A stretch of DNA of 64,000 nucleotides, taken from Antennarius striatus. Its lineage: Eukaryota; Chordata; Actinopteri; Lophiiformes; Antennariidae. The notes under the pieces were generated by a model, which was given only the letters and a program-made list of their open reading frames with translations, had not been told where the DNA came from and made no database searches. The position numbers and the translations under genes are program-made. The stretch covers positions 25,524,001 to 25,588,000 of the forward strand of contig NC_090779.1 in assembly GCF_040054535.1 (NCBI RefSeq). The letters run 5' to 3'. Below are positions 38,001 through 50,000 of the stretch, piece by piece. Numbering within the stretch: the stretch's first letter is position 1; every line of letters starts with the position of its first letter.

Positions 38001-39324
38001 AGAAGTGGTGGGGGCTCAAACCTCTGATGGACCCTCGGAGGTCTTCGTCCCGATGTTGCTCTCATGTGGACCCTGTTCCAGAGGACCTGAATGTTTACTG
38101 GAACAACAACCCAAATGTTTTCTGTGTGTTCGTAGGTCGACTGACGACGCTCAGTTTTAGACTAACTTCATTAAACGTGTGTGCGTTACCTTCTATAGAC
38201 TTATCTCCTAGACATGGAAAACGAGTGGACATGTTTTAGTGACATTACCAGCCATGTAGCGAAGACTTAGCATGCTGCTGTAGCTGGTGAGAGTGTTTTA
38301 GGCAGGAACTTTAACTCTAGAGCCCTCCAGTAGCCCATGAACTAACTGCTAGTAATAACCTCATAGCTCTCTGGTTACAAAGCTAACACTGCTAAAGCTA
38401 ATGAGCCAGGAAGCTTGTTAGCTTCACTTCATCAAATGTTGGAGCCACAAAGAGCTACTCAACAGGTTACAGGTGTTCTAGTTCTTCTAAGTTCTGCCCT
38501 ATTATTTCCAACTGAACGATCACTCAGCAACGATCATGACCCGGTTTGGACGGTCCAACTCTTGTTTCCTCAAACTGTCAACAATGTGCGTCACGGTTTC
38601 ATCCTGGGTTTTAACTGATTTTGTCTTGAACACCTACCTGAACGAGCAGAACTCTGACACTGGTGTACTTAATGCAGTATTTCCTAATAATATTTAAGAC
38701 TTAGAACAAGCACTGAATTTTAGTACACATTAGTCTTAATTATCTTTGTGTTATCTCCAGCTCCTAATCCAGAGTGATTGTTCAGAACCTTCCTTGGGGT
38801 TGGACTGGACAGACGTGGGTCAGGTGACCTCCAGCTGGAGCTGACCTTTACCTTCTGCTGTAGCTGTTTCAGTAACTAATTAAAAACGTTGAACTCCTGT
38901 CTGTTCTGCTCTCGTTCTTTCGGTTTGACCACTCATTGGTTTGACTTGCAGCTCAGGAGACTTCAGAACTCACGGGAGCGTTAGAAGACCAAATTAAAGA
39001 CTCTGCTGTGATTGGTCAGTCCACATTCTGAGCCCATGATGCACCAGGGTCCCTTATATCCTGCTGACTGCCACCGAAATGGAATTTACCTGAAAACTTC
39101 TATGTCAGAAGGTCTTGAAGTACGTTCACAGGTCTGGTGATTTTGTATTTCTACCAGTCCACCCTTGTATATAATAGGAGGGTAACTTGGATGTCCAGAA
39201 GTTCAAGGGGTGAACCCTAACCTCACCTGGTGAGAAGAACCCTTCCAAAATAAGGGTTTAATTATCATCCATGAGCATCAAGAGTTTGATGTACCTGAAA
39301 CTGTCCAGCTTTCTTTAACCATGT

Positions 39325-39560
39325 AAGGCAGGCATGGGCAAACTTTGGCCTGCGGGCCATGTACAGCCCGCTAAACTTGTTTAAACTCTAAAATTAATTT
39401 TATGAAATAAATGCAGGTTTTAAATAATTTTTACTATAATCCTTGCATGTGTTTGCTTTGCTGCCTGTTAAACTGTCTATAATGGTTTCTATATATGCAT
39501 TAGAACCAACAACACCACCTCTCATTCTAGACCTCTGGGTGGCCAACCACTCAACACGTT
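39325..39560. mobile_element. Decayed hAT-like non-autonomous element
   Basis: Starts GGCAGGCATGGGCAAAC and contains blocks shared with the better-preserved copy at 46,274-46,553 (AATTTTATGAAATAAAT; CATTCTAGA followed by GGGTGGCC). The right terminal repeat is mutated away. Confidence 0.6.
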
Positions 39561-40539
39561 TAGGTCTTCAGTCCTGACACCATAACAGTGGTGGTAGACT
39601 GTAATATCATTAAATGTACTAATATAATGTATTATATTTGATGTGATGCATGAGACATCCAGCATGGCACGAGGGTCAGGTCTCAGTCAATCGGTGAACT
39701 TCAGAGATACTGGAAGATGGATTTTATGACTACCAATTTGATCCTGATAAGCCTGACAACCACCTCAGTCACGCCTCCCTGTTGCTAGGCTACCTGTTGT
39801 GCTGGAGGTGGGCGTGGCAGAGTGTCGTCAGTGAAGTGGTGACACCTGTGTGTATTAGCTTTGGTGGAAACACCTGGGCCCTGGATGGAGGCACTGCTTT
39901 AAAAACCCAGCTCAACTCAGTGTCTCCTTCCATGCTGGGGTACCTGTCATGAAACGTTAACTCTAGTGGACAAATCAAACACCACACCGTCAACAGAAAG
40001 AAAAGACATTAACAAATACTGTTTAAAATAAAACAACCTACTTCTGGTTAAAGAAATCAATATATAACAGCAATAGTACACTTTGTTTTAAAGTATTCAG
40101 AGACACTGAGTGATATCAACGGAGAGACACGTGTTGGTACACGGGATACAGCTGTCTGACAGCCGTAAGCATGTTGTTTGTGATATGTGCTAATAAGTCA
40201 AATAATTAATGGATTTTCCTCCATGACTTAGATTCTTAAATGTGCTGCCCCCAGCCCCCTTTTTTTCCATCTCCCCTTTACTATAGTTAATATTGTACAA
40301 TATTATTAGGTTATTAGCAGAAACCAAAGTGAAGTGGTCCCAAGCAAAAAAAAGGTTTCTGACCAGAAGCCAAAGAGCAATGATCTCAATTCAGACAGGC
40401 CTACAGAATCGAACAGAACCGGTGGGGAAACGTCGTTTTGGGTCCATTTTTTGTTTATAGAGAATAACGCACCCAAGTGTTCAAACAGATGAGTGTCATT
40501 GGGTGAGCTCTGAACCGTTTGACCAAACAATGCATGTGG

Positions 40540-40990
40540 CACTTCAGATGTTTGGGTTGGTCTGGGTTTGGGTTGATTTGGCTGGATGTGGGTTTGGATT
40601 TGGGTTGGTGTGTGTTTAGGTGTGGGTTAGTTTGGGATTGGATAGGAGTGGGTTGGTTTGGGTTTGGATTGGTTTGGGCTTTGGTTTGGTTTGGTTTGAT
40701 GTGGGTTTGGGGTTTTTTTTGGGTTGATGTGGGTTTGGGTTTGGATTCTGATTTTGGTTGTTGTGGGTGTTTGTTAGTCTGCATTTGGCTTGGGTGGGTG
40801 TGGTTCTTTTGGGTTTGGATTGGTTTGGGTTGATGTGGATCTGGGTTGGTTTGGGTGATGTGAGTTTGCCTTAGAGTGGGTTTGAGCTTGGTTTGGGTCT
40901 GGGCTTGGGTAGATGTGGGTTTTGGTGTGGGTTAGTTTGGGATTGGATAGGAGTGGGTTGGTTTGAGTTTTGGTTGATGTGGTTTTGTTT
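40540..40990 (+). repeat. GGGTTTGGGTTGATGTG-rich repeat with strong strand bias
   Basis: About 450 bases of G and T almost free of C, made of irregular GGGTTTGG, TTGATGTGGG and GGATAGGAGTGGG units. The phrase GTTAGTTTGGGATTGGATAG occurs twice, about 310 bases apart. It opens artefactual frames rich in Trp, Gly and Val, or Pro and Asn on the other strand. Confidence 0.85.
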
Positions 40991-42058
40991 TTTCTTTTGC
41001 CCCATACATCACACAAACACACCGTTCCACTCAGACTCTCACTGACGTGGCTGACTAACGGTTCCACATGCCATCCATGGTTGAAGTCTCTTTTCTTACT
41101 TGTGTAGTGAATAACTAAGTCGATAAGTGAACTCTGTGAGCATCTTCCTTCTTTCTTGCGTCCTAGTTTGTGTCTTTTCAAACTGTTGCCTGACGAATCT
41201 GCAGAAAAGCATCGCCTAACTTAGGTGATCAGCTGCATTTCCACATCATGTACCTGCCACAGATCGATGCTAACACTAACGATAACGCTAACAGATGTCA
41301 CTTCAGACATGAATGACCTGAAGCTGTTGCCGTGAGAAAGGTGGAAAAACAAATGACGAAGAGGAGTTTTATTTAACCCTGTTGTCAGAGTAAACACAAG
41401 CATTGATAGCTAATAAAAGACAAATATGTATGGATCAATATTCTGTGAACAAACAACATGCAGCTCTCACAGGTGATTAGAACTCATTAAGGAGGTCAGC
41501 TCCAATCATGTCCTGAAGCTCTCAGGAAGCCATCAAATCGCTGCTGGAAAACTAGACCAGACTTGTTGACACAGTAAATAATCAGACCCATAAAACCAAC
41601 GGGAGATGGTGCTGGGGTCGATACCAGAGGGGTACATAAAGGAGAGGGTCTGGACCCTGACCACCAATCTGCCCAGTCCAGCAATCCGGTTTCCAGCAGG
41701 ATCAGCAAACGTGAGACTCTCCACACGCTGTTCATCACCTTCCCTTCAAGGTCTCCAGAAGGTCAGAATCGGTTTTCCACCTCACGTTTGCTCTTCGTTT
41801 GTCTTCACATTGAACTGGTTTGTGTGTTGGTCATTGTTATCTGCTGGTCAGTATGCAGACTAGCATAGCTAACAGGTTAGTTACCACTGATGAGCTTCTC
41901 ATATCATCAATGTCCTAACGAAGACCACTTAATGAGGATGTTCTCAATCTAGAATTAATGTCCGTAAGTATGTGGACAGCTACACACGCAGTTATTGTCA
42001 ATAACACCTGTCTCCTCAGGAACACATCATCTTCATCATCATCATCGTCATCGTCACA

Positions 42059-42832
42059 ATGCTGTCGGTCAGTGTGGCTCAGGTGTTCCTGATGTTGGCC
42101 GTCCTCCAAGTCACCGCCTCACTTCCTGTCAGGTACGTTCATCTTCAGCCTCCCCAACTACAGAGAGACTATAATAAAACCCAACACCGCGCCATTAATG
42201 GTCAGATCTACTTGGATCACATACTTCCTGTTCTTTACTTTTGTGTGGCTTGTGTCATGTGACCACAGGGATGAAGGCGAGGTGGATGGTTTCCTGACTC
42301 CCATCAGACTCCTGGACGTTTCGCGGTCTCTGTCGAGGACGATGTCCGGAGACGCCCTGCTGGAGGCGCGACTCAAGTGAGTGGACACCTGAAGCTTTTC
42401 CCCTCATGGACACGAATGAGTTATCTTGACCACATGTCACCTCAGGCTAGACCAGAACCACACGAGACTGATGGCCAGACGGGACCAGGTGGACAGAACC
42501 TAGTGATGCTTGATGTCTCTGTTTCAGACAGCTGCTGGCTGCAGGTCTGGACCGCAGGAGACAGCTGGGAGACCTGGAGTTCTCCAACAGATACTCAGAG
42601 TTCCTACGGTCCAAAGCCAAACACAGCTCCATCTGCGCACTCCTGCGCCGGATGCAGGGCGTGAAGAAGAGGTGTGTCAGCAGGAAGTGTCTGATTCCAC
42701 TCGGCCCACCAGACTGACATGTGACTGTGTTTTGTCCACAGTGGGGAGGGAGCAGACACGGAGAGGGTGAACCTGCTGCTGAGCCAGTACATGTGTCCAT
42801 CGGTCTACAACGCCTGGCCTACCGACCTGTAG
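42059..42832 (+). CDS. Secreted peptide precursor at the secretin position, four exons
   Basis: Exons 42059-42132, 42269-42376, 42528-42671, 42742-42832 join in phase 2 each time into 138 aa. Residues 1-21 are a clear signal peptide (MLSVSVAQVFLMLAVLQVTA). Two secretin-family-like stretches follow. Exon 2/3 gives LLEARLKQLLAAGL before a basic DRRR, resembling the C-terminal half of secretin (ARL..LL..L). Exon 3 then gives LGDLEFSNRYSEFLR, matching the family N-terminal pattern D-x-x-F-[ST]-N-x-Y-S, followed by ICALLRRMQG and a basic VKK. The tail YMCPSVYNAWPTDL resembles the human secretin precursor tail (LLCPS...AWMPLD). The next gene is CDHR5, the neighbour of SCT in human. The usual first His is absent in both candidates. 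That this is a peptide gene is well supported; that it is the secretin orthologue is inference. Confidence 0.7.
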
Positions 42833-42874
42833 AGACAGAGAGATGCTGATGTTCTGAAAACAGAGTTCTTTCTT

Positions 42875-42880
42875 ATTAAA
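42875..42880 (+). other. Poly(A) signal of the secretin-like gene
   Basis: ATTAAA 43 bases after the stop codon. Confidence 0.55.
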
Positions 42881-43354
42881 AATTTTATGACCACTTGACT
42901 GAAAACAGTGTTTTGTGTTTCCTGTTTCCATTCAAACAGTCCACTTACTTTGATGATGATGTTGATGATGATGATGATATTAACTGGACATCTTAACATT
43001 ATTCGTCGAATCAATGAATCTTTATTGGGTCATCTCTTGGGTTTATATCTTCATCTCAGAAGCTCTTGACGTACGTCAGGGCATTTCCCACAATTCTTGA
43101 CTGAATGGTCCCTGTGTTCTGGACGCTCTGGGTTGATTTGTATTGATCGTATTTATTAATTATTATTGTTTGCTCCTCCGTTGTGAAATATGCGGCTCGG
43201 GCTAGTTTTTGTTGCATGTTTGCGATTGGTCGCATGCAGCAACCTCCGCCCTTTTTATGTGAGCGCACAGATCTAGAGTTGACAACCCCTGATTGAATTA
43301 GTGAGTTGATAGCCGGCTTTATGGTACCGGCTAGGTTAATCAAGCTTTATGGTA

Positions 43355-45560
43355 CAGGACTCTGGTCATTCTGTAAATATGTCACCATTAGATGAACAGT
43401 TATTAACTTCTATTGTTATTTGTGATCTATTATTGTGACCACTATAAAATGTAATCAGTGAGGATCTCCAGATCTGAACCATGGATCCAGATCGGACTCT
43501 GATGGTAGGTCTTATGAGTATGTCATCATGTAATTTCTGTGTCGTAGGCATTGTCCGCTGACCTACTAGCACAAATCTAATATTTGTCCCTGTGAAACAA
43601 TGATAAAGAAAACAATCATGATCCAGCTCACCACCAAAACCTCATTCCTTGGGCTAGGTCTTTCCAAACTGGGTCATCAAATACCCAGTAGGGGCCAGTC
43701 TGGTCTTTTTCCATGTCTTTTAGATTGTGGACTCTTGACTAGTTTCAGACTAGTTTCAGTCAAGGTCCCTAACCCTCTAGCTGTCTCTCTTGTGTGTACT
43801 GTACTGTACGTTGTTCCAGAATAACCATGTTCAGATGATCATGTTATCCGTCAGGACACAGCCTTCGATGCACCCAGTAGTGAGATCTCATTCACCGCCT
43901 CCACCACCATCCTGGTCAGCATCACAGACGTGGACAACAGGCCACCATGGTTCCAGCCCTGCACAAAGCACGAGATCGCTGGAGTCTTGGTGTGCCAAAA
44001 CTCCGGCTATACTGTCAACATTTTTGTCGACGAAATAGAGGTGCAACACCATAAATCTAGAATGCCCAGTGTTCGTCAGACCAATCAGTGATCAGCGTGT
44101 TCTCCTCTGCAGCCTGGTGTTCTACCGCTTGAGCCGGGGCCACTTTACGCCATTGATGGAGACTCTGGAATAAACGCTGACATCATTTATTCATTTCTGA
44201 GCGGTGAGCAGTCAGAACGGTCAAGAACTACAGTATTGTTGTAGTCTGGCTGGAGTCCACAGGTGAAACAGGTCTGTCTGTGTTTCAGGAAATGAGGACG
44301 GCCTGTTTCTGATCAACCCCGACACGGGGAACATCACCATGCAGAAAGCCACCAACGTGACGCAGACAATTGTTCTGACGGTGGTGGTAAGGGAAAAACA
44401 TGGGTTCTTGGTCTCGGATGGGTCAAAACGCTACAACCAAATCCTCAGAATATCTGCATCTTCATGTTCCTCAATTCAGATTAAGTCTAAAGAACAAGCA
44501 TCTATCAATGACAGAGAAAAAGTTGCAGAAAAATCATCAAATGCAAAATTGGCTATTACTGAAAAAAAGACAGTTTGATTGTTTTGTGGTTTGACTAGTT
44601 ATATTCTAGATCCTGGTTCTAGCCCTGCTTCTTGCCTTCAGCTCTGTTTGAATCTCTCCCAGGCTGCTCAGAGGGTGAACTCTTACCAGTTCGCCACCAC
44701 GACTGTCATAATCAGTGTCCAGAGGAGGAGTCGCCACCCTCCACGCTTTCAGAAAAGACTGTACGAAGCCCTCATCACCGGAGTTGGCGTCAAGGCGGTG
44801 GACGCGAAGAACAAGGACGAGCCGCTGCTGATTGTCGCCACAGACGAGGACTATGCTGCTACCGGGGTAAAACACTGGTTCCAGACTTACAATCTCCAAA
44901 GCCTGTTTGTATGTCCCATCAGCTAGAATGTGATGGAGCTCCCTGGACAACAGTGCGTACATGTGAAGGAACAACCACATGGCTGGCTGACCCGGGATTA
45001 TTTCCAGTTTGCTCAGTATCTATTTATTTATGGCTTTCACCGTAAGACTTGTTAATGAGCTATGGAACGAGAGGTCTCGGTCTGCTTACTGTGAACGCTA
45101 AGCTGGTCGTTTCTGAAAACAGGGTCTGAATCCTCACATCACATACCTCCTTGAGGGCAACAGCGACTTCTTCATCGTCAGCAACTATTTGTTCATGACA
45201 GAGGAGCGCCCAGAGGGCATACTAGCATTGAAAGTGAGTATCTAAAGCCACTACAAGTCAAACAATGAAATTTTTGTATCAAGCATTCACCCTGATCTCT
45301 GGACCTCAGGTTTTGGCGGTGGACACATCTAACCAGCAATCAGCTACAGCCCAGCTGTCTGTGGAGGTGATGCCAGGTGAGACATGCCTCCTGAACACCT
45401 GAACATCCATGAGAGCTGTCAGCCACATCAAGAGACCGATCAACAGATCTGTCCAACAGAAGATCTATCCATCTAATGGTGGATCTATCCATCTGAAGGT
45501 AGATCTATCCATCTAAAGGTAGATCTATCCATCTAATGGTAGATCTATCCATCTAATCTG
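43355..45560 (+). pseudogene. Partial duplicate of CDHR5 exons 7-12
   Basis: Copy of the block at about 49,870-52,010. It carries exons matching CDHR5 exons 7-12 at 43855-44040, 44113-44203, 44289-44386, 44663-44866, 45123-45233 and 45310-45376, all with open frames and intact GT/AG sites. They encode parts of cadherin repeats 2-4 (TDVDNRPPWF; LYAIDGDSGINADIIYSF; LITGVGVKAVDAKNKDEP). One visible change is Phe for Ser in exon 11 (NSDFFIVSN). There is no signal-peptide exon upstream and no mucin, membrane or cytoplasmic exon downstream before the full CDHR5 gene, so it cannot by itself make a cadherin. Transcription or splicing from the upstream peptide gene cannot be excluded. Confidence 0.9.
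45465..45560 (+). repeat. 20-bp tandem repeat, copy A side
   Basis: Four to five copies of AGATCTATCCATCTAATGGT. The same array is at 51,920-52,020, and a duplication breakpoint falls at its right edge here. Confidence 0.9.
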
Positions 45561-45574
45561 TCACACAAGTGGTG

Positions 45575-45857
45575 GTCCTCAGCAGGAAGTTTCTGATTCC
45601 ACTCGGCCCACCAGACTGACGTGTGACTGTGTTTTGTCCACAGTGGGGTGTGAGCAGACACGGAGAGGGTGAACCTCCTGCTGAGCCAGTACATGTGTCC
45701 ATCGGTCTACAACGCCTGGCCTACCAACCTGTAGAGACAGAGAGATGCTGATGTTCTGAAAACAGAGTTCTTTCTTATTAAAAATTTTATGACCACTTGA
45801 CTGAAAACAGTATTTTGTGTTTCCTGTTTCCATTCAAACAGTCCATTTAGTTTGATA

Positions 45858-45922
<65 letters not shown>

Positions 45923-46075
45923 ATTAACTGGACATCTTGACATTATTGGTCCAATCACAATGAATCTTTATTGGGTCATCTCTTGGGTTTATATCTTCAT
46001 CTCAGAAGCTCTTGATGGACTTCAGGGCATTTCCCACAATTCTTGACTGAATGGTCCCTGTGTTCTGGGTGCTCC
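45575..46075 (+). pseudogene. Dead copy of the secretin-like gene's last exon and 3' flank
   Basis: Matches 42,680-43,125, covering the end of intron 3, exon 4, the poly(A) region and the flank, with roughly 4 percent differences. In the exon 4 copy (from 45644) the codons after the splice junction read GGG GTG TGA instead of GGG GAG GGA, an immediate stop. Exons 1-3 are absent. The (GATGAT)n run in its flank has grown to about 66 bases (45,857-45,922). Confidence 0.92.
45857..45922. repeat. (GAT)n microsatellite
   Basis: About 22 trinucleotide units; the parental copy at 42,953-42,978 is much shorter. Confidence 0.95.
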
Positions 46076-46273
46076 CTTAAGAAGGGTTCTATCTGTTGAT
46101 ATTTCGTCTCAGAGACTCTGGTTCTGACAGACGTCCCGGTAGAAGTTCTGAGGCTCAGCAAAAACTGTCAATACCTTCAATAATTTTAAAGCAAGTCTGC
46201 TTCTGACAGAACAAGTCAAAATACAATCAGGATGTCAAAAAGTCATGTGATGGTAGCTGTTGAGGCTAGTTCA

Positions 46274-46553
46274 GGTATGGGCAAACTCCAGCCCGAGGGC
46301 CTTGTACGGCCCATTGCGCTTTGTAATCTGGCCCACCAAATTTGTTTAAACTCTACAATAAATTTCATGAAATAAATATAGTCGTAAAATAATTTCTACC
46401 ATAATCCTTACATGTCTTTGCTTTGCTGCCTGTTAAACCTTTATATAAAGGTAGTAGAACAAATGAACCCTCCATCATCTGCTCCTCAGCTGGACCACCT
46501 GTCATTCTAGAACTGTGGGTGGCCCACCAGTCACAACATTTGCCCACCCCTGG
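46274..46553. mobile_element. hAT-like non-autonomous element, near complete
   Basis: Left end CAGGTATGGGCAAAC and right end TTTGCCCACCCCTG are imperfect terminal inverted repeats of about 14 bases. The flanking octamers GGCTAGTT and GACTAGAC agree at five of eight positions, compatible with a decayed 8-base target duplication, the hAT hallmark. The interior (AATCTGGCCCACCAAATTTG) has no open frame. Related pieces lie at 39,325 and 57,217. Confidence 0.7.
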
Positions 46554-47070
46554 ACTAGACCCAGGATAAAATGGTTATTTTAATGCGATAGTGTTGTAGT
46601 TGCTGGGGGTGTCCAATGCTTGTTCCTAGCAGACGTAAATGGAACTCATGACGAGATGAGGCCACAGTGAAGAGATGGATCCTTACTGGGCGTCCAGAGG
46701 GACCAACTCAAGTTGGACATCTGACACCTGTAAAAGCCGAAGGGTGTGTTCATGACGTTCATTCAGTTTATTTCCTCGTTCATGTGTTGTGTTTGTTTGA
46801 CTGCTGCCAACCATAAATGGAAACCAGGACACTTTGAAAAACATCAACCTAGAAGACATAATGAATGGTTTATACTGACAGGTGATAATCACGTCTGAAT
46901 TCAAACTCCTCACAAGAAAATACAAGACAATTTTATATCTTATATGATTTCTCGGCAAACAGCTGAGTTTGTCATTTATGATGGGTAAAGTCCACTGCGG
47001 CCATAAAGTCATGTAGATAATCAGCGACTGGAGAACGAGCAGGACTAGTCGAGACGGAACGAATGGAGAC

Positions 47071-50000
47071 ATGGACGGGATTCATGTGAGGATTTCTGTC
47101 AGCGCTCTGCTCTTCGTCATCCTCCAAACATCCGCTATGGGTTCGCCCTGTGAGTACAGAAAACTGCTTGATTCATTTCTGGTATGGTCAAAGTTAACTA
47201 GTCAGGAAGACCAGTTCTAAGGACACACGGCGTGTGGATTAAATCATGTCCTGGTGGTATAAAATTCGAGAAAGAGCTCCTGTTTGACACATGACAACAC
47301 CGTGGAGAGTGACGTTTGGAGATTGAGGACTGATTCAGAATAATCTATTTAAAATCTAGCTTGTTTTACAAATAAGAATCCCTTCTATTGATTACTGATT
47401 AATGAACATGAGATCACTAACTTGCCAGAGGAACCAGACTGTATTTTGTACCCGTACTTGTGTTGTTGCCTTTGGAACCATGAATTTGAGTCCCAGTCAG
47501 AGTTAACGTACAATACTATATGACCCAAGTACCTTGTGATGTGAGGTACTAGAGTACTAGAGTACACTAGTACCTCTAGGACTCACTGACAAAAAACAAC
47601 ACCTGGGGGTGACTCAAGTGAGACCATAAATCATTAGTGGGGGAAACATAATGGCGAACACCATCCCTGATCAAAGTAGTCCACCTCTATATGCACGGGA
47701 GAAAATAATATCAGAATGCCAAGGCTGGGGCAACAAGACCAGGCTGGTCCAATGGCATCATGGAGGTGGGGTGATCGGCGGGAAAGCCAGCAGGACAGAG
47801 AACGCGACACCAACACTCCAGTCGACGGCATAGAAGGACACAGACTCAACATGACCATATCAGGTTCTGTACATGTCAAAGTGTTCAGTGTTGCTCCTCT
47901 GACAATCGTAGGTGTGCATTAAGCCTCAGTCTGAAGTCCATTAAAAACCTGTGGCGAGGGGGATGAATGAATGAGTGCACCAATAGTGAACAATCTTCAC
48001 AGACTCACCAGGGTCACTTCCAGAGGTTGGGTCAGTCCATGCGGGCAAGGGTTCTCTCTTTAACGGTTACTATTGCGTTCTTCTTCTCTCCCCACAGACT
48101 GCAATTTTTCAGAAACTCTTGTGAAATTTCCAGAAAACAACACGATAGGTGCTGTTATTGTAGACCTTCTACCAACCCAGCCAGACGTGAACATCACCTT
48201 CAACCCTCCCCAAGATGACCCCAACTACCCCTTCAAGATTGAGGAACACCAGCTGACAGCGGCAATAGTTTTTGATTATGAGGTACAGTCCCATCGTGTC
48301 TGATAGGACCAACCTGATCCAAAATCACATGTCCGCTGACCCAGTGCTGAGCAGAACATGTGTTGTGTTTTCAGACTAAAGACAATTACCCCGTTTCAAT
48401 TGTCTGTACTCTAGGCGATAATGAGGTAAGACCTCCCTGAGACTTATGTCATCTGCTCAAAAGACAGTGTAATAGAGTTGGGGCAGGGCAATGGGCCAGG
48501 GTTAAGGTTCACCATAACCCTATCCCTAACTCTACCGCTAACCATACCCCTAACTCTACCCCTGTTTTGAACAGGTCTAACCCATATTATATTTCTTCTA
48601 TACAGAGATGAGCTTAAAGATCCATGTTAGAACTTTGGTTTTGATTTTTTTCACATTATCAATATTTTAGAGCCATTTATCTTCTACAAATGCCTCTTAT
48701 TTAAAATAATTACTTTATTAATATACTTTGTTTTCCACAAACACTGTCTTTCTTTTCAGAGTAACCATGGTTTTTTCATTGTAATTGATGATGTGAATGA
48801 CAATCCTCCAGTCTTTGGACAGAACCTCTACCATGCCAATGTCAGTGAGGTAAGACTGTCATGAGTATAACCAAGGCTTTCATGCATAGTTTTACCCCTA
48901 CAATGATATAACGTTGCCTATATGATTTTGATATCCAGTTTTATCTCAAGCAGCTTAATTTATTTTATATTTATTGAATTACTCATACCGGGGCGTAATC
49001 TGTTGGGGTAGACAGCTCGGAGGTCTGATTTTTGTGGTTTCTACACTTCCTGGTTGTGTTGTGTGATCCCTGACATAGCTTCTCCAAGTGTCATTATTAT
49101 GGTAAGAAACTGAAAACTTTAAATATAAATGAATGAGTGTATTATTTTTTATGAGAAAGTCCAGCCCCACACTGCCTGCTCAGAGAGATCCTTCCCCTGG
49201 CAGATTTGTTCTTGACCCCCACTCTCTAGATTGCTTATACTTTTGCCACAGTAGCTTGAGTCCCTTCCAGGTTATGACACAGGGTTGTACCTGGTTGATC
49301 CGTCACATCATCCAGTGAAGTGTTAAAGGCTGTGCTTTCTATTACGACTACATCACAGTGACTGAAGCCTTTTGTTTCAGATGTCTCCTGAAAACACAGT
49401 CATCGGTCAATACATTGCCGAAGACAGAGACTCGCCCCAGCGTTTCTACACACTGACGCCGGAATCTGTAAGACCAACCATCTTTCTGCTGTCAGTCCTC
49501 TCATCTTTGTCTCCTCCCCAGAGGTGGATTGACTTGGGTGTGTTATAGCCTAGCCTTGCTCTAGCAGGGGAGGTCTGCTCAGCCACGAGAAGGATCTGAC
49601 CAGTGTCTTACTTGATGTTTGCAGAGTGGCTTTAAGATGTTAACACTCAACAACCCAACACTCCTGGTTCAGACACCTCCTGAATACGAAAAAGTGAAAC
49701 AGGTGGAACTGATATTGTTCGCACAGGTGAGTTGTCCTGACAGCTGATCTGGAACACATCCAACTCAGTGATGCCATTGTTTCTGATGGCCAGAAACTAT
49801 CCGCCCCGACCTGAATTACCCTCCAGACTCAACAGCTCCCCCCAGTCTTTGTACATAAAGAGCTAAAACAAGACTCCTGGTCGTTCTGTAAATATTTATG
49901 TCACCATTAGATGAAAAGTTATTAACTGCTATTGTTATTGTTATACTCTGTGTTATACTGTGATGGTTGGTAGGTCTTATGAGTATGTCATCATGTAATT

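Larger units (their letters stand above)
36451..42058. other. CERK 3' region and spacer to the secretin-like gene
   Basis: No further coding exon was recognised. The first part is probably CERK 3' untranslated sequence, since the mammalian gene has a long one; an ATTAAA at 38,879-38,884 is a candidate end but unproven. Listed repeats (telomere-like 37,805-38,000, hAT-like 39,325-39,560, GT-rich 40,540-40,990) take up part of the rest. Confidence 0.5.

Noticed and set aside
43855-45376. Copy A as an independent cadherin gene
   Set aside because: No signal-peptide exon, no membrane or cytoplasmic exon, and its position is explained by duplication plus deletion.
46683-47072. 129-aa minus-strand frame overlapping the CDHR5 5' end
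   Set aside because: No recognisable domain; it is antisense to the CDHR5 leader and lacks any conserved motif.
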